From positions 1 through 64,000 of the forward strand of contig JBIKIQ010000002.1 of NCBI GenBank assembly GCA_044361535.1: a stretch of 64,000 nt of DNA. The letters run 5' to 3'. This stretch comes from UBA952 sp044361535 (lineage in GTDB: Bacteria > Bacteroidota > Bacteroidia > Flavobacteriales_D > Crocinitomicaceae). How positions within the stretch are numbered: the first letter of the stretch is position 1; every line of letters starts with the position of its first letter. The notes beneath the pieces were generated by a model that did no database searches, was not told the origin of the DNA, and saw only the letters and a list, made by a program, of their open reading frames with translations. Positions 1 through 9,100 of this stretch are shown here, piece by piece. The position numbers were made by a program, and so were the translations under genes.

Positions 1-522
1 TTGCCTACAGAAGCTGAATGGGAAAGAGCTGCTCGCGGTGATTTGGCTTTACAATTCTATCCGTGGGGTGGTCCATACATCAGAAATGCCGCAGGTTGTT
101 TCTTGGGTAATTTCAAACCAATGCGTGGTAGGTATTTTGAGGATGGTGGTGTGTATACAGTTAAAGTGTATTCTTACAACCCTAATAATTTCGGTTTATA
201 CTGTATGGCAGGCAATGTTTCAGAGTGGTGTGAATCAGCTTACGATGAGTCTAGCTACGAATTTATGGATGATATCAATCCAGAATTTACATACGATGCC
301 AAAAAATGGGAGCCAGAGGTAATGAAGCGTAAAGTTATTCGTGGTGGTTCTTGGAAAGATATCGGTCACTACTTGAATGTAGGTTCAAGATCCTACGAAT
401 ATCAAGATACTGCGAAGTCTTACATTGGCTTTAGAAATGTGATGACCCATCTCGGTCGCGGTGGTAAAGACATCACGAAAGAGGGTGGAGAAGAAATCCA
501 AAGTGATATCAATCTTCGCTAA
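1..522 (+). CDS. gldK: GldK, T9SS/gliding lipoprotein (5' truncated)
   Basis: This is the C-terminal 173 residues of GldK/PorK, the outer-membrane lipoprotein that builds the periplasmic ring of the T9SS with GldN. The frame is open through base 1, so the N-terminus lies outside the window. The fragment shows the formylglycine-generating-enzyme fold typical of GldK: PTEAEWERAARG at its start, GNVSEWCES near residue 72, RGGSWKD near residue 114 and GFRNVM near residue 143. GldK has the fold but is considered structural rather than an oxidase. It is first in gldK-L-M-N order, which makes the call secure. Confidence 0.95.
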   Translation: MPTEAEWERAARGDLALQFYPWGGPYIRNAAGCFLGNFKPMRGRYFEDGGVYTVKVYSYNPNNFGLYCMAGNVSEWCESAYDESSYEFMDDINPEFTYDAKKWEPEVMKRKVIRGGSWKDIGHYLNVGSRSYEYQDTAKSYIGFRNVMTHLGRGGKDITKEGGEEIQSDINLR

Positions 523-585
523 TAAAATTGTAACCAAATAAAAATCAAATAGTTAATTGTTAAACCTAAATTAAAATTTAAAATT

Positions 586-1392
586 ATGAGCGCAGGTAAA
601 GGAGGTTTTTTCGCAAGCAAGGGTTGGAAAAACATTATGAAGTATGTCTATGGTCTTGGTGCCGCAGTAGTAATCGTTGGAGCATTATTTAAAATCATGC
701 ACTGGCCAGGTTCTGGTATCTTATTAACGGTAGGTCTATTGACTGAGGCAGGGATTTTTATTTTATCAGTTTTAGAACCAGTTCACGAAGATCCACATTG
801 GGAATTAGTTTACCCGGAATTGGCAATGGGTGAGGCAACTCACGAGCCAAAGCAAAAGAAAGTATCTGGTGGTTCTGGAATTACACAAGAGTTGGATAAA
901 ATGCTAGAGGATGCAAAAATCGATTCTCAGTTATTGGAAAGATTGGGTGATGGAATGAGAACGTTAGGAGATAACGCTGCTCAATTGAAAGGAGTTACAT
1001 CTGCTGCAGCTGCAACTGATGGTTATGTAACATCTTTACAAGCAGCATCAGAGAAAGTTTCTTCACTTTCTGAAGCATACGAAAGAGCGTCAGTTTCTAT
1101 AGCTGGTCTTACTTCAAATACTGCTGAAGGTGAGTCTTTCGGAGAGCAAATGCAAAAGGTTTCTAAAAACTTGGCTGCTTTGAACAATGTATACGAGTTG
1201 CAGTTGAAAGGATCTACTTCTCATTTAGAAGCTACTGAAAAATTCCAGTCACAAGTTGTTGAAATGATGGCTAATCTTTCTGCATCAGCTGAGGATACAC
1301 GTGTATACAAAGAAAATATGGCGTTATTGTCTAAAAACTTGACAGACTTGAATAACGTATATGGTAACATGTTAAAAGCCATGAGAGCTTAA
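586..1392 (+). CDS. gldL: GldL, T9SS inner-membrane motor protein
   Basis: GldL (268 aa) forms with GldM the proton-driven inner-membrane motor that powers T9SS export and gliding. Two hydrophobic helices lie at about residues 20-38 and 44-62. The second carries Glu54 in the LLTEAG context, matching the conserved transmembrane glutamate of the family. Residues 100-268 are a long, mostly helical cytoplasmic domain. That domain ends with two related motifs, SKNLAALNNVY and SKNLTDLNNVY. The start ATG follows a 63-nt A/T-rich gap after gldK, and no separate promoter is evident, so co-transcription is inferred. Confidence 0.97.
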   Translation: MSAGKGGFFASKGWKNIMKYVYGLGAAVVIVGALFKIMHWPGSGILLTVGLLTEAGIFILSVLEPVHEDPHWELVYPELAMGEATHEPKQKKVSGGSGITQELDKMLEDAKIDSQLLERLGDGMRTLGDNAAQLKGVTSAAAATDGYVTSLQAASEKVSSLSEAYERASVSIAGLTSNTAEGESFGEQMQKVSKNLAALNNVYELQLKGSTSHLEATEKFQSQVVEMMANLSASAEDTRVYKENMALLSKNLTDLNNVYGNMLKAMRA

Positions 1393-1437
1393 TTATAAGA
1401 TTTAAACTGAAGTTTAACCTAATTAAATTAAAAGAAA

Positions 1438-3297
1438 ATGGCAGGTGGTAAGGAAACCCCAAGACAGAAAATGGTTGGGATGATGTACTTGGTACTTACG
1501 GCGCTTTTAGCGTTAAACGTATCAAAATCTATCCTCGATGCTTTCGTTGCAATCGAGGAGAATACTCAGAAATCGGCGATTGTACAGTTGGATAGAGGAG
1601 ATGGATTCAAGAAAAATTTGTCTACGATGAAAAAAACTTCTTTAAATGAAAAGAATTTTGCAAAAGCTGCAAAGTGTACGTATTATTTAGAAATGCTATC
1701 TCGCATTGATAATAAGACTGCAGAAATGATTGAGTTTATTGACAAAATAAAATTTAATATTTTAGAAAAAAGCGGTGAAAAAATAAACAGTAACAAAGAA
1801 AAAGTTTTTAGTGGCGAGGGTTCATATAAACAAACTATTAACTGGTCTTTAGTACAGGATTTCACCAAAAATAAAAGTGATTACGGTGTTGATATGAAGG
1901 ATGTAATTGTTTGGAAAAAATATGATAAATCAGATCCGTTAAGGCCGTCTCGTTTAAATTTAGCGGCTGTACAAGCTAAAGATCAATATGATGTCCCTAT
2001 GCATGAAATAGTAGGTGAGTCCATAAAAGTTGTAGATGTTGAAAAATCTACAGATAAATTTGGTATAAACTTATGGAATAAATATAATGATTATAGAGCT
2101 TTTATAGTAGAAACTGTAGGTACGCACCATGCGAAAAGTATTGATTCTGTTTCAGGTAAAGGAGTTGGTCAACCGGTTTATTCGGTTAAAACTAAACCAA
2201 TTAATGAATTTAAAGATAACGTTGATTTGGATAAGAAAGTTGAGGCTATGTTAAGAGGTACTAAAATGAATATTAAAGATATTCGTGTTTTGAAAGATCT
2301 GTACATGGAATTAACTAAAGAGAAGAAGTTTGATAATGTAAATGATATTACAGACGTGCATTGGATTGGAAAAACTTTTGATCATTCCCCATTGGTTGCC
2401 GCTTTGGCTTCATTGTCTTCAATGCAATTAGAAATATTAAATGCAAGAGCAGCGGCTGCTTATTGGTGCTCCAGTCAAGTTGGTAATGCTTCTTATTCGT
2501 TTAATGAGCTAGTTGCTTTGGCTGATGGTCCAGGTACAGTTGCGGATGGTGAGGCTTTTGATATTACTGTTGTTATTGGTGCTTATGACACGGACAATCA
2601 ACCTACTGCAACAGGTGGTGATTTTAGGTATGAAAATGGAAAAGCTATCATGAAAGCAGTAGGCTCAGGAGAAGATATGACTTACAAAGGAACCATATCT
2701 ATAAAAGACAACAATGGTATGGCCAAGCAACTTGATTGGGAAAAGAAAATTTCTGTAATTAAAAGTTCAGGTGATGCTACTATTCAGTGTACTGATTTAA
2801 TGGTAGTATATGCTGGAATTCCAATGAAGTTTACTGCCGCTGCTGGTGGTATGTATAAAAGTGTTAAGGTTTCTCCAGAAACGGTAACAGCGCCACAATC
2901 TATGATTGGACAGTATTATACAATAAATGCAACAGCTGTTGATAAATCTGGTAAAAGTGTACCATTGAAAGGTCAGCGATACCTTGTAAAACCAGCTCCT
3001 GAGCCAAAAGTGTTTTGGAATGGAGTCGGAGAAAATGGTAGGGCTTTAAAAACTTCAGGGAGTTTGACTTGCGCTTATGGAAATGAAGTGCCTTTTGATC
3101 CAAAGAAAGGAAATTTTTCTGTTGTAAATTACAGTATTACCGTTTCTGGTGTTAAAGGATCTTTGGATGGTAACGGTTCTACAATTTCACCTGCGCACAT
3201 GAATATATTAAAAGGTGTTAGTGGAGGGAATATAACTATTCAAGTTAGATATGCTGGAACCTCTGGTGGGTTAAAATCTGTTACTTTTAAAAACTAA
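1438..3297 (+). CDS. gldM: GldM, T9SS periplasm-spanning motor shaft
   Basis: GldM (619 aa) is anchored by one N-terminal helix (about residues 13-35, MVGMMYLVLTALLALNVSKS) and projects through the periplasm to contact the GldK/GldN ring. The N-terminal context GGKETPRQKMVGMMYLV is diagnostic for the family. From memory, Flavobacterium GldM is roughly 510 residues, so this copy is noticeably longer. The extra length probably sits in the periplasmic domains. The C-terminal third is glycine- and threonine-rich, consistent with stacked beta domains. It lies 45 nt after gldL and 10 nt before gldN. Confidence 0.96.
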   Translation: MAGGKETPRQKMVGMMYLVLTALLALNVSKSILDAFVAIEENTQKSAIVQLDRGDGFKKNLSTMKKTSLNEKNFAKAAKCTYYLEMLSRIDNKTAEMIEFIDKIKFNILEKSGEKINSNKEKVFSGEGSYKQTINWSLVQDFTKNKSDYGVDMKDVIVWKKYDKSDPLRPSRLNLAAVQAKDQYDVPMHEIVGESIKVVDVEKSTDKFGINLWNKYNDYRAFIVETVGTHHAKSIDSVSGKGVGQPVYSVKTKPINEFKDNVDLDKKVEAMLRGTKMNIKDIRVLKDLYMELTKEKKFDNVNDITDVHWIGKTFDHSPLVAALASLSSMQLEILNARAAAAYWCSSQVGNASYSFNELVALADGPGTVADGEAFDITVVIGAYDTDNQPTATGGDFRYENGKAIMKAVGSGEDMTYKGTISIKDNNGMAKQLDWEKKISVIKSSGDATIQCTDLMVVYAGIPMKFTAAAGGMYKSVKVSPETVTAPQSMIGQYYTINATAVDKSGKSVPLKGQRYLVKPAPEPKVFWNGVGENGRALKTSGSLTCAYGNEVPFDPKKGNFSVVNYSITVSGVKGSLDGNGSTISPAHMNILKGVSGGNITIQVRYAGTSGGLKSVTFKN

Positions 3298-3307
3298 TAT
3301 TTTTAAT

Positions 3308-4483
3308 ATGAGGATAGTTGTTCATATTTTAGCGTTATCAAGTTCAATATTTAACTTATACTCGCAAGGAAGTGTAGGACCTTCAAATGTAATTATACCT
3401 AATGGTAATCCAAGTGCTGGTGTAATAGATGGGGTATATGAAAAGAAAGATGTTTTGGCTAAAAAAAGAGCAATTCCTTATGAATTTGTTCGCGAAAATG
3501 ACTATGTGTGGGGGAAACGAACTTGGAGTTCCATTGATTTACGTGAAAAAATCAATCACCCATTATACTATCCTCTTGAAAAGGTTGACCAAAAGAAACA
3601 AGGTAATAGTCCAGAATTGGTTCTTGAATTATCTTCGCAAGGTAGATATAGTTTGTATTACATTATAGCAAATGCTTTAAAAAAGGGTTTGATAATGGGT
3701 TATTACAATAAGATAGAAACAAATTTGTCAAAGAATATATTAACTCCAAAAGTCGGTGGTGATGCATTTATCTATCCAGCTACAAGAACGCCAGGAGTTA
3801 GTGCTATGAATGATGCAGCTTACCAGTCTGATATAGGAGAAATGATTGGTACGCTAAGGATTTCAGAGGATAAATCAGAAAAAATTCTAAACACTAAGGA
3901 TGCAAATGGTCAAGCGCAAAAAGCATATTATTTACTGGGACAAAGCCCAGCGTTTAAATTATATCGTAATGGTGACTCTTTATCCTATACTTTAGACCCT
4001 AAAACTGAGACTACTGATCCTTCGAAGGCCGAAATTATACCCGGTACAACTGATCCTTATCCTGTTGAATTTAAGGTGTTTGATCAGGAATATTATGATC
4101 CATCGTTAGTAGTTGCTTATCATTTAAAAGAGGATTGGTTTTTTGATAAGGAACGCTCTGTTTTGGATGTTAGAACTATTGGTTTAGCTCCTGTTATAAA
4201 AGTTCATCCAGATTCTACAGAAAAAATAGCTTTTTGGGTTTATTTTCCACAGCTTCGTGATGTTTTGAAAAACTATTATGTGTATGATGCAAAAAGCACA
4301 GTTGGTGGGAATACCTTTGATCATTTGTTTATGACACGTAGGTTTAATGCTGTTGTGTTTAAAGAATCTACTTTGTATGACCGTAAAATAGAGGATTATC
4401 GTTTTGGCACAGATGCCTTGTATGAATCTGAAAAAGTGAAAAACACGATTCGTACCTTTGAGCATGATGTCTGGAACTTCTAG
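3308..4483 (+). CDS. gldN: GldN, T9SS periplasmic ring protein
   Basis: GldN/PorN (391 aa) pairs with GldK in the periplasmic ring under the outer membrane. A short signal peptide ends near YSQG (residue 20). Conserved blocks are NDYVWGKRTWSSIDLREKINHP (about 60-82), EDWFFDKERSVLDVRTIGLAP (about 276-296) and the C-terminal DALYESEKVKNTIR. Between the first two blocks, roughly residues 145-265, is a less conserved stretch rich in Thr, Pro and Asp. It makes the protein longer than the roughly 300 residues I recall for Flavobacterium GldN. Last gene of the operon; a strong terminator follows. Confidence 0.93.
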   Translation: MRIVVHILALSSSIFNLYSQGSVGPSNVIIPNGNPSAGVIDGVYEKKDVLAKKRAIPYEFVRENDYVWGKRTWSSIDLREKINHPLYYPLEKVDQKKQGNSPELVLELSSQGRYSLYYIIANALKKGLIMGYYNKIETNLSKNILTPKVGGDAFIYPATRTPGVSAMNDAAYQSDIGEMIGTLRISEDKSEKILNTKDANGQAQKAYYLLGQSPAFKLYRNGDSLSYTLDPKTETTDPSKAEIIPGTTDPYPVEFKVFDQEYYDPSLVVAYHLKEDWFFDKERSVLDVRTIGLAPVIKVHPDSTEKIAFWVYFPQLRDVLKNYYVYDAKSTVGGNTFDHLFMTRRFNAVVFKESTLYDRKIEDYRFGTDALYESEKVKNTIRTFEHDVWNF

Positions 4484-4502
4484 AAAAATTATTTAATGTT
4501 TT

Positions 4503-4532
4503 AAAAGCCGGCCCACAAAGCCGGCTTTTTTT
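4503..4532 (+). terminator. Rho-independent terminator after gldN
   Basis: A 10-bp perfect stem (AAAAGCCGGC at 4503-4512, GCCGGCTTTT at 4520-4529) with a 7-nt loop runs into a T-tract. It lies 20 nt after the gldN stop and closes the gldKLMN operon. Confidence 0.9.
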
Positions 4533-4606
4533 CTTTGTACTCCGAAGCTTCAGCGTATGAGTTATAGTTTCACCTCTTTCATATTAGGGGTGAAGCTCTC
4601 TTCTTT

Positions 4607-4639
4607 CCCTCCTCGAGGAGGGATCAAGGGGGATGACGC
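4607..4639 (+). repeat. Interspersed palindromic GA/CT-rich repeat, copy A
   Basis: A perfect 16-bp palindrome CCCTCCTCGAGGAGGG (4607-4622) is followed by the purine-rich tail ATCAAGGGGGATGAC. The same architecture recurs at 31851-31919 (two units head to head) and at 63680-63711. It lies in the 356-base gap between gldN and metK. The short open frame across it (4557-4757) is not protein-like. Confidence 0.75.
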
Positions 4640-4712
4640 ATTAAATTTATTTCAATACAATATATCTAGTCTTCATTTCAATGACAATTATGTAACCCAC
4701 CTCAATCCTTCC

Positions 4713-4730
4713 TTCTGCCTCTATCGGCAG
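4713..4730. repeat. Small inverted repeat, possible hairpin element
   Basis: TCTGCC-TCTATC-GGCAGA forms a 6-bp stem with a 6-nt loop. Outside it, ACCCA (near 4698) and TGGGT (near 4738) can form a second short stem. The function is unknown. It is one of the few structured elements in the gldN-metK gap. Confidence 0.45.
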
Positions 4731-4811
4731 ACAAGAATGGGTGTAAGTTTAAAATAATACAAAAACCATTTTAAATATCTTCCAACTCTTTTACATTCAG
4801 GATAGATTTAC

Positions 4812-4819
4812 TATTTTTG
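4812..4819 (+). promoter_or_regulatory. metK promoter -7 box
   Basis: TATTTTTG matches the Bacteroidota -7 consensus TAnnTTTG. The predicted start point near 4823 gives a leader of only about 17 nt before the metK ATG, which leaves no room for a SAM riboswitch. I see no clear -33 TTTG. Confidence 0.7.
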
Positions 4820-4839
4820 TAATTCAAAATTTAATTTAA

Positions 4840-6096
4840 ATGCCATATTTATTTACTTCTGAGTCCGTTTCTGAAGGACACCCGGATAAAGTTTCTGATC
4901 AAATTTCAGACGCGCTTATTGATAATTTCATGGCTTTTGACCCAACGTCGAAAGTAGCTTGTGAAACTCTTGTAACAACAGGTCAAGTAGTGTTGGCTGG
5001 AGAGATTAAAACTAAGTCGTATCTTGATGTGCAATCTATTGCCAGAGAAACAATTAAGCAGATTGGATATACCAAGTCTGAATATATGTTTGATGCCAAT
5101 TCATGTGGGATTTTCTCTGCATTGCACGAACAATCTTCGGATATAAATCAAGGTGTAGAAAGAACAAATCCAGAAGATCAAGGAGCTGGAGATCAAGGTA
5201 TGATGTTTGGTTATGCTACCCGTGAAACTGACAACTACATGCCATTAGCATTGGATTTGGCACACAAAATATTGCAAGAGTTGTCCTACATTAGAAATAA
5301 TGAATCAGACTTAATTCCGTATTTACGTCCGGATGCGAAATCACAAGTAACCATCGAATATTCAGATGACAATGTGCCACAAAGAATTGATACAATTGTC
5401 GTTTCAACTCAACACGATGATTTTGCCACTGAAACTGAAATGTTAGCAAAAATTAAAAAAGATATTGTTGAAATTGTAATTCCACGTGTGAAAGCGAAAT
5501 TGAAACCTGAACTTCAGGCATTGTTCAATGATGAAATCCAATACCATATTAACCCAACTGGAAAGTTTGTTATCGGTGGACCTCATGGAGATACAGGTTT
5601 GACAGGTAGAAAAATTATTGTTGATACCTACGGAGGAAAAGGAGCTCATGGTGGTGGTGCATTTTCTGGAAAAGATCCTTCTAAGGTGGATAGATCAGCA
5701 GCCTATGCAACACGTCATATTGCTAAGAATTTAGTTGCCGCTGGACTATGTGATGAAGTTCTTGTTCAAGTTTCATATGCAATTGGAGTAGCTAAACCAT
5801 GTGGTTTGTATGTCAACACGTATGGCACTTCAAAAGTGAATTTAACCGATGGTGAAATAGCAGATAAAGTTTCTGAAATATTTGACATGCGACCTTACTT
5901 CATCGAGCAAAGATTGAAACTTCGTAATCCTATCTATCAAGAAACAGCTGCTTATGGACACATGGGTAGAAAAAATGAAATTGTTACAAAATCATTTAAG
6001 TCTCCAGATGGAACGATAATCACGAAGGAAGTTGAGTTGTTTACTTGGGAAAAGTTAGACTACGTAGATGCAGTAAAACAAGCCTTTGGTTTATAA
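4840..6096 (+). CDS. metK: S-adenosylmethionine synthase
   Basis: MetK (418 aa) makes S-adenosylmethionine from methionine and ATP in the cytoplasm. Family signatures are present: SEGHPDKVSDQISDA at residues 8-22, GAGDQGMMFGYA near 115-126 and the glycine-rich GGGAFSGKDPSKVDRSAAY near 273-291. Length is close to the bacterial norm of 380-420. The gene has its own -7 box and its own terminator and so is a single-gene unit. Nothing appears truncated or unusual. Confidence 0.98.
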   Translation: MPYLFTSESVSEGHPDKVSDQISDALIDNFMAFDPTSKVACETLVTTGQVVLAGEIKTKSYLDVQSIARETIKQIGYTKSEYMFDANSCGIFSALHEQSSDINQGVERTNPEDQGAGDQGMMFGYATRETDNYMPLALDLAHKILQELSYIRNNESDLIPYLRPDAKSQVTIEYSDDNVPQRIDTIVVSTQHDDFATETEMLAKIKKDIVEIVIPRVKAKLKPELQALFNDEIQYHINPTGKFVIGGPHGDTGLTGRKIIVDTYGGKGAHGGGAFSGKDPSKVDRSAAYATRHIAKNLVAAGLCDEVLVQVSYAIGVAKPCGLYVNTYGTSKVNLTDGEIADKVSEIFDMRPYFIEQRLKLRNPIYQETAAYGHMGRKNEIVTKSFKSPDGTIITKEVELFTWEKLDYVDAVKQAFGL

Positions 6097-6115
6097 AAAA
6101 TAATCAGTAAATTTC

Positions 6116-6147
6116 AATCCCGGTTTCTTATTGATTCCGGGATTTTT
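6116..6147 (+). terminator. Rho-independent terminator after metK
   Basis: AATCCCGG (6116-6123) pairs with CCGGGATT (6137-6144) across a 13-nt loop and runs into a T-stretch. It ends only about 13 nt before the helicase start codon. Confidence 0.8.
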
Positions 6148-6159
6148 ATTTATACATGA

Positions 6160-9100
6160 ATGAGCGATAACATACATTATACTGAAATTCAGGAACTACT
6201 TCAGTCGTATGTTAAAAACACACTTCAGTTTTCAAAAAATGACCCATTAGCAAATATTTCTACCAATGGAATAATTGAATTGCATTCTGATTCATTAATT
6301 TTCGATTTGTCCTGGGATAAACTCGCAAAAGCAGCAAAGAACATTCATAAAGAATTTGGTATAAATCCTACATGCACATCCCAGGGACTAGTTCGTTTAG
6401 TATGGAAAGAAACCCACTACCAAATTCCAATTTTACTTCAAGAAGTTAAAATTCACATCAATAAGCTAACACATGAAATAATTCTTGAAAATTTTAATGA
6501 CACCTACATTAATCCATTTTTGACTTGGTTTTTTGAGCGTGAATTTGAAATTAAACTTCCATCCTCTTTCGAGGACTTATTAAGTCAATTATCCTCTTTT
6601 ACAGAGTTGGAACTGGATGATACTAAGCAATATATAGGCAATTTTCACCCGCATCGATTTGAGATGTTGCGTGAGATTGAACAACTCATTCAATCAACAT
6701 CGTATTCATCTAGTTTGTTGCAAATACTTGGTTCAACTGATAATGAACAAGTGTATGAATTGCCTTTTTCACCAAATGAACTTGTTCCAACTGATCCAGA
6801 TCAAATGACAGTTTTATCGAAATTGACTAAATCTAATTGTGTTGTTCAGGGTCCTCCAGGTACTGGTAAATCGCAGGTAATCCTTAATGTACTAGGTAAA
6901 TTACTTGAATTGGAAAAATCAACTTTGGTTGTTTCAGAAAAACGAGTTGCCTTGGATGTAATTCAAAAAAAGATGGCATCATTGGGCTTGGATGGTTTAT
7001 GTTATACGTCAACACAGCATTTTTCTACTTCAAATTTCATTCAAGAATTAAAGAAAGAATGGGAGCGATTAGAATTGATGTCTTCGGAAATAGCTGCTTT
7101 TTCTCCTATTAATCAGCTAGTTCAGGGTAATTTACAAAGCACACTAAATCTCCTACACCAGCCCAAGTTGGGAAATGGAATGACGATTATGGAGTTTCTT
7201 TGTGAATATGAGAATTTTAACTGCGACTCTTATTCAGGCTATGACAGTGAGTTGCCATCATTGGATGAATGGTTGAACATCAAACCTACCGTAGAATTTC
7301 TTTTTGAACGAGATCTTAATTTTCTTATTTCACAAGTTAAAACAGAACTCCTAGACAAATCCTTTTTGTTTTCAATTGAAACAAAAATTCAGCAATGGAG
7401 AAGGTCAGTTTCTGAACTTACCATGGATGAGAATACTTTAGCCTTTAAAAAATTGTTTGAATTATCTCGAAAATCTCTTCGTATTTCAAAGTTTAACACA
7501 TTAATTTTTAAAAAATACGGCAAGAAGTTTATCGGAAAAAGTTCGATTACAAAAAAGTTGGTGAAACTAAAAAATGATATTCAAATACTAAGAATAGATG
7601 CAGAAAAGAGCAATTTAGAAAATACTCATTGGCTTTTCGAACCAAATAAAGAAGAGGTTTTAGAACTTATTAATCGTTTTAAGAATTCATCAGTTTTTGG
7701 TGCATTTTCAAGAAAAAAACTATGGAAGAAATGGACAAGATCTCCTTTTTTAGATCCTCTTACTTCATTGAACTTGAGAATTGAACAGCTGAATATTAAT
7801 GAGAAGCTTCAAATTAAGCATCGTGAACTGCTAAAGTTTGGAATTGAAGACACAACTGATTTGGAGGAAGTTATTCAATTAACTCAGCTAATTTCGGAAG
7901 ATGAACTCAAAGAATTTCAAACTATTTCATTAGAGGAGAGAATCTTCTTAGAGGAAAAACAAGGCATTATTGGTTCTATGATTTCCGATTTTAAATTGTA
8001 TTTCCGTTTCGAAGATGATATTGATTTAGTTTATTATTTGCAAAATCTTGAAAGAAGATTATATCTAATATTAGAACGTGTAGATACGAATATCATAAGT
8101 TCTAAGCATCTATCAATATTGGCTAGAAAATATTCAAACGTCCATGAAATTGAATCTGCAATCATGCATAGTACATGGTCAAAATTGAAAGTTGATTTCC
8201 CTCAATTAAATGATTTTAGTTGGGTTACTTTTTATCAAAAAATTACTGATTTTAATACTCTTTGTGAAAATGAACGAGTGGATTTTGCTAATTACATTTT
8301 ACAAAAACAGAAAAATAAATTTGATCAATTTCATGCCTTGTTGCTTACAACATCCCCAAAATTATCAACAAATGATAAGGAATTAAAAAATGAATTAAGA
8401 GTTGGTAAGCGCATTCTGATTAAAGAATTTGCCAAAAGCAAAAATCATTTATCCATGCGTCAATTGATGGATTCACCTGCAAAAAAATGGATCCAATTAC
8501 TAAAACCAGTATGGTTAATGAATCCATCACGAATTTCGGTGTGTTTTCCACTTGAGCAAAATATATTTTCACTATCAATTTTTGATGAAGCTAGTCAAAT
8601 ACCTCTGGAAAATGCTTTTGGTGCTCTCCAGCGTTCAGAACGTGTTTTAATTGCCGGAGATCCTCAGCAAATGAGCCCAAGTTCCTATTTTAAAGCAGCA
8701 ACAGAAAGTGTTGATTTGTTGCATCAAGCGTCATTTTACCTTCCCAGTTTGTTTCTTTCTTATCATTATCGCAGTTATCATCCGGAATTGATTTCATTTT
8801 CAAATGCATATTTTTATCAAAATAGACTTTCAGCATTTCGAGATGCTTCCTATAAGGAAAAGCCTATTCAATTTAACTTCATTCCTGAGGGGCGATTTGA
8901 TGAAAGAACGAATAAAATTGAAGCAAAAGCTGTTGCTGAGTATGTTTCAACAAGACTTGCTTCTTGTGATACCCTGGGAATCGTTGCATTTTCAGAAACC
9001 CAACTTCAAGAGATATTTGATTTGTTGCCATCAGAGTCAAAGCCCATTTTACAAGAAAAGATAGATGCTGATCAAGTATTTTTTAAATCGGTTGAAAACG

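Noticed and set aside
4557..4757. 66-residue open frame between gldN and metK
   Set aside because: It runs across the palindromic repeat and a hairpin, has low-complexity translation and no start signals.
4484..4839. SAM riboswitch upstream of metK
   Set aside because: The -7 box at 4812-4819 leaves only about 17 nt of leader, too short for an aptamer, and no SAM-aptamer core was recognised.
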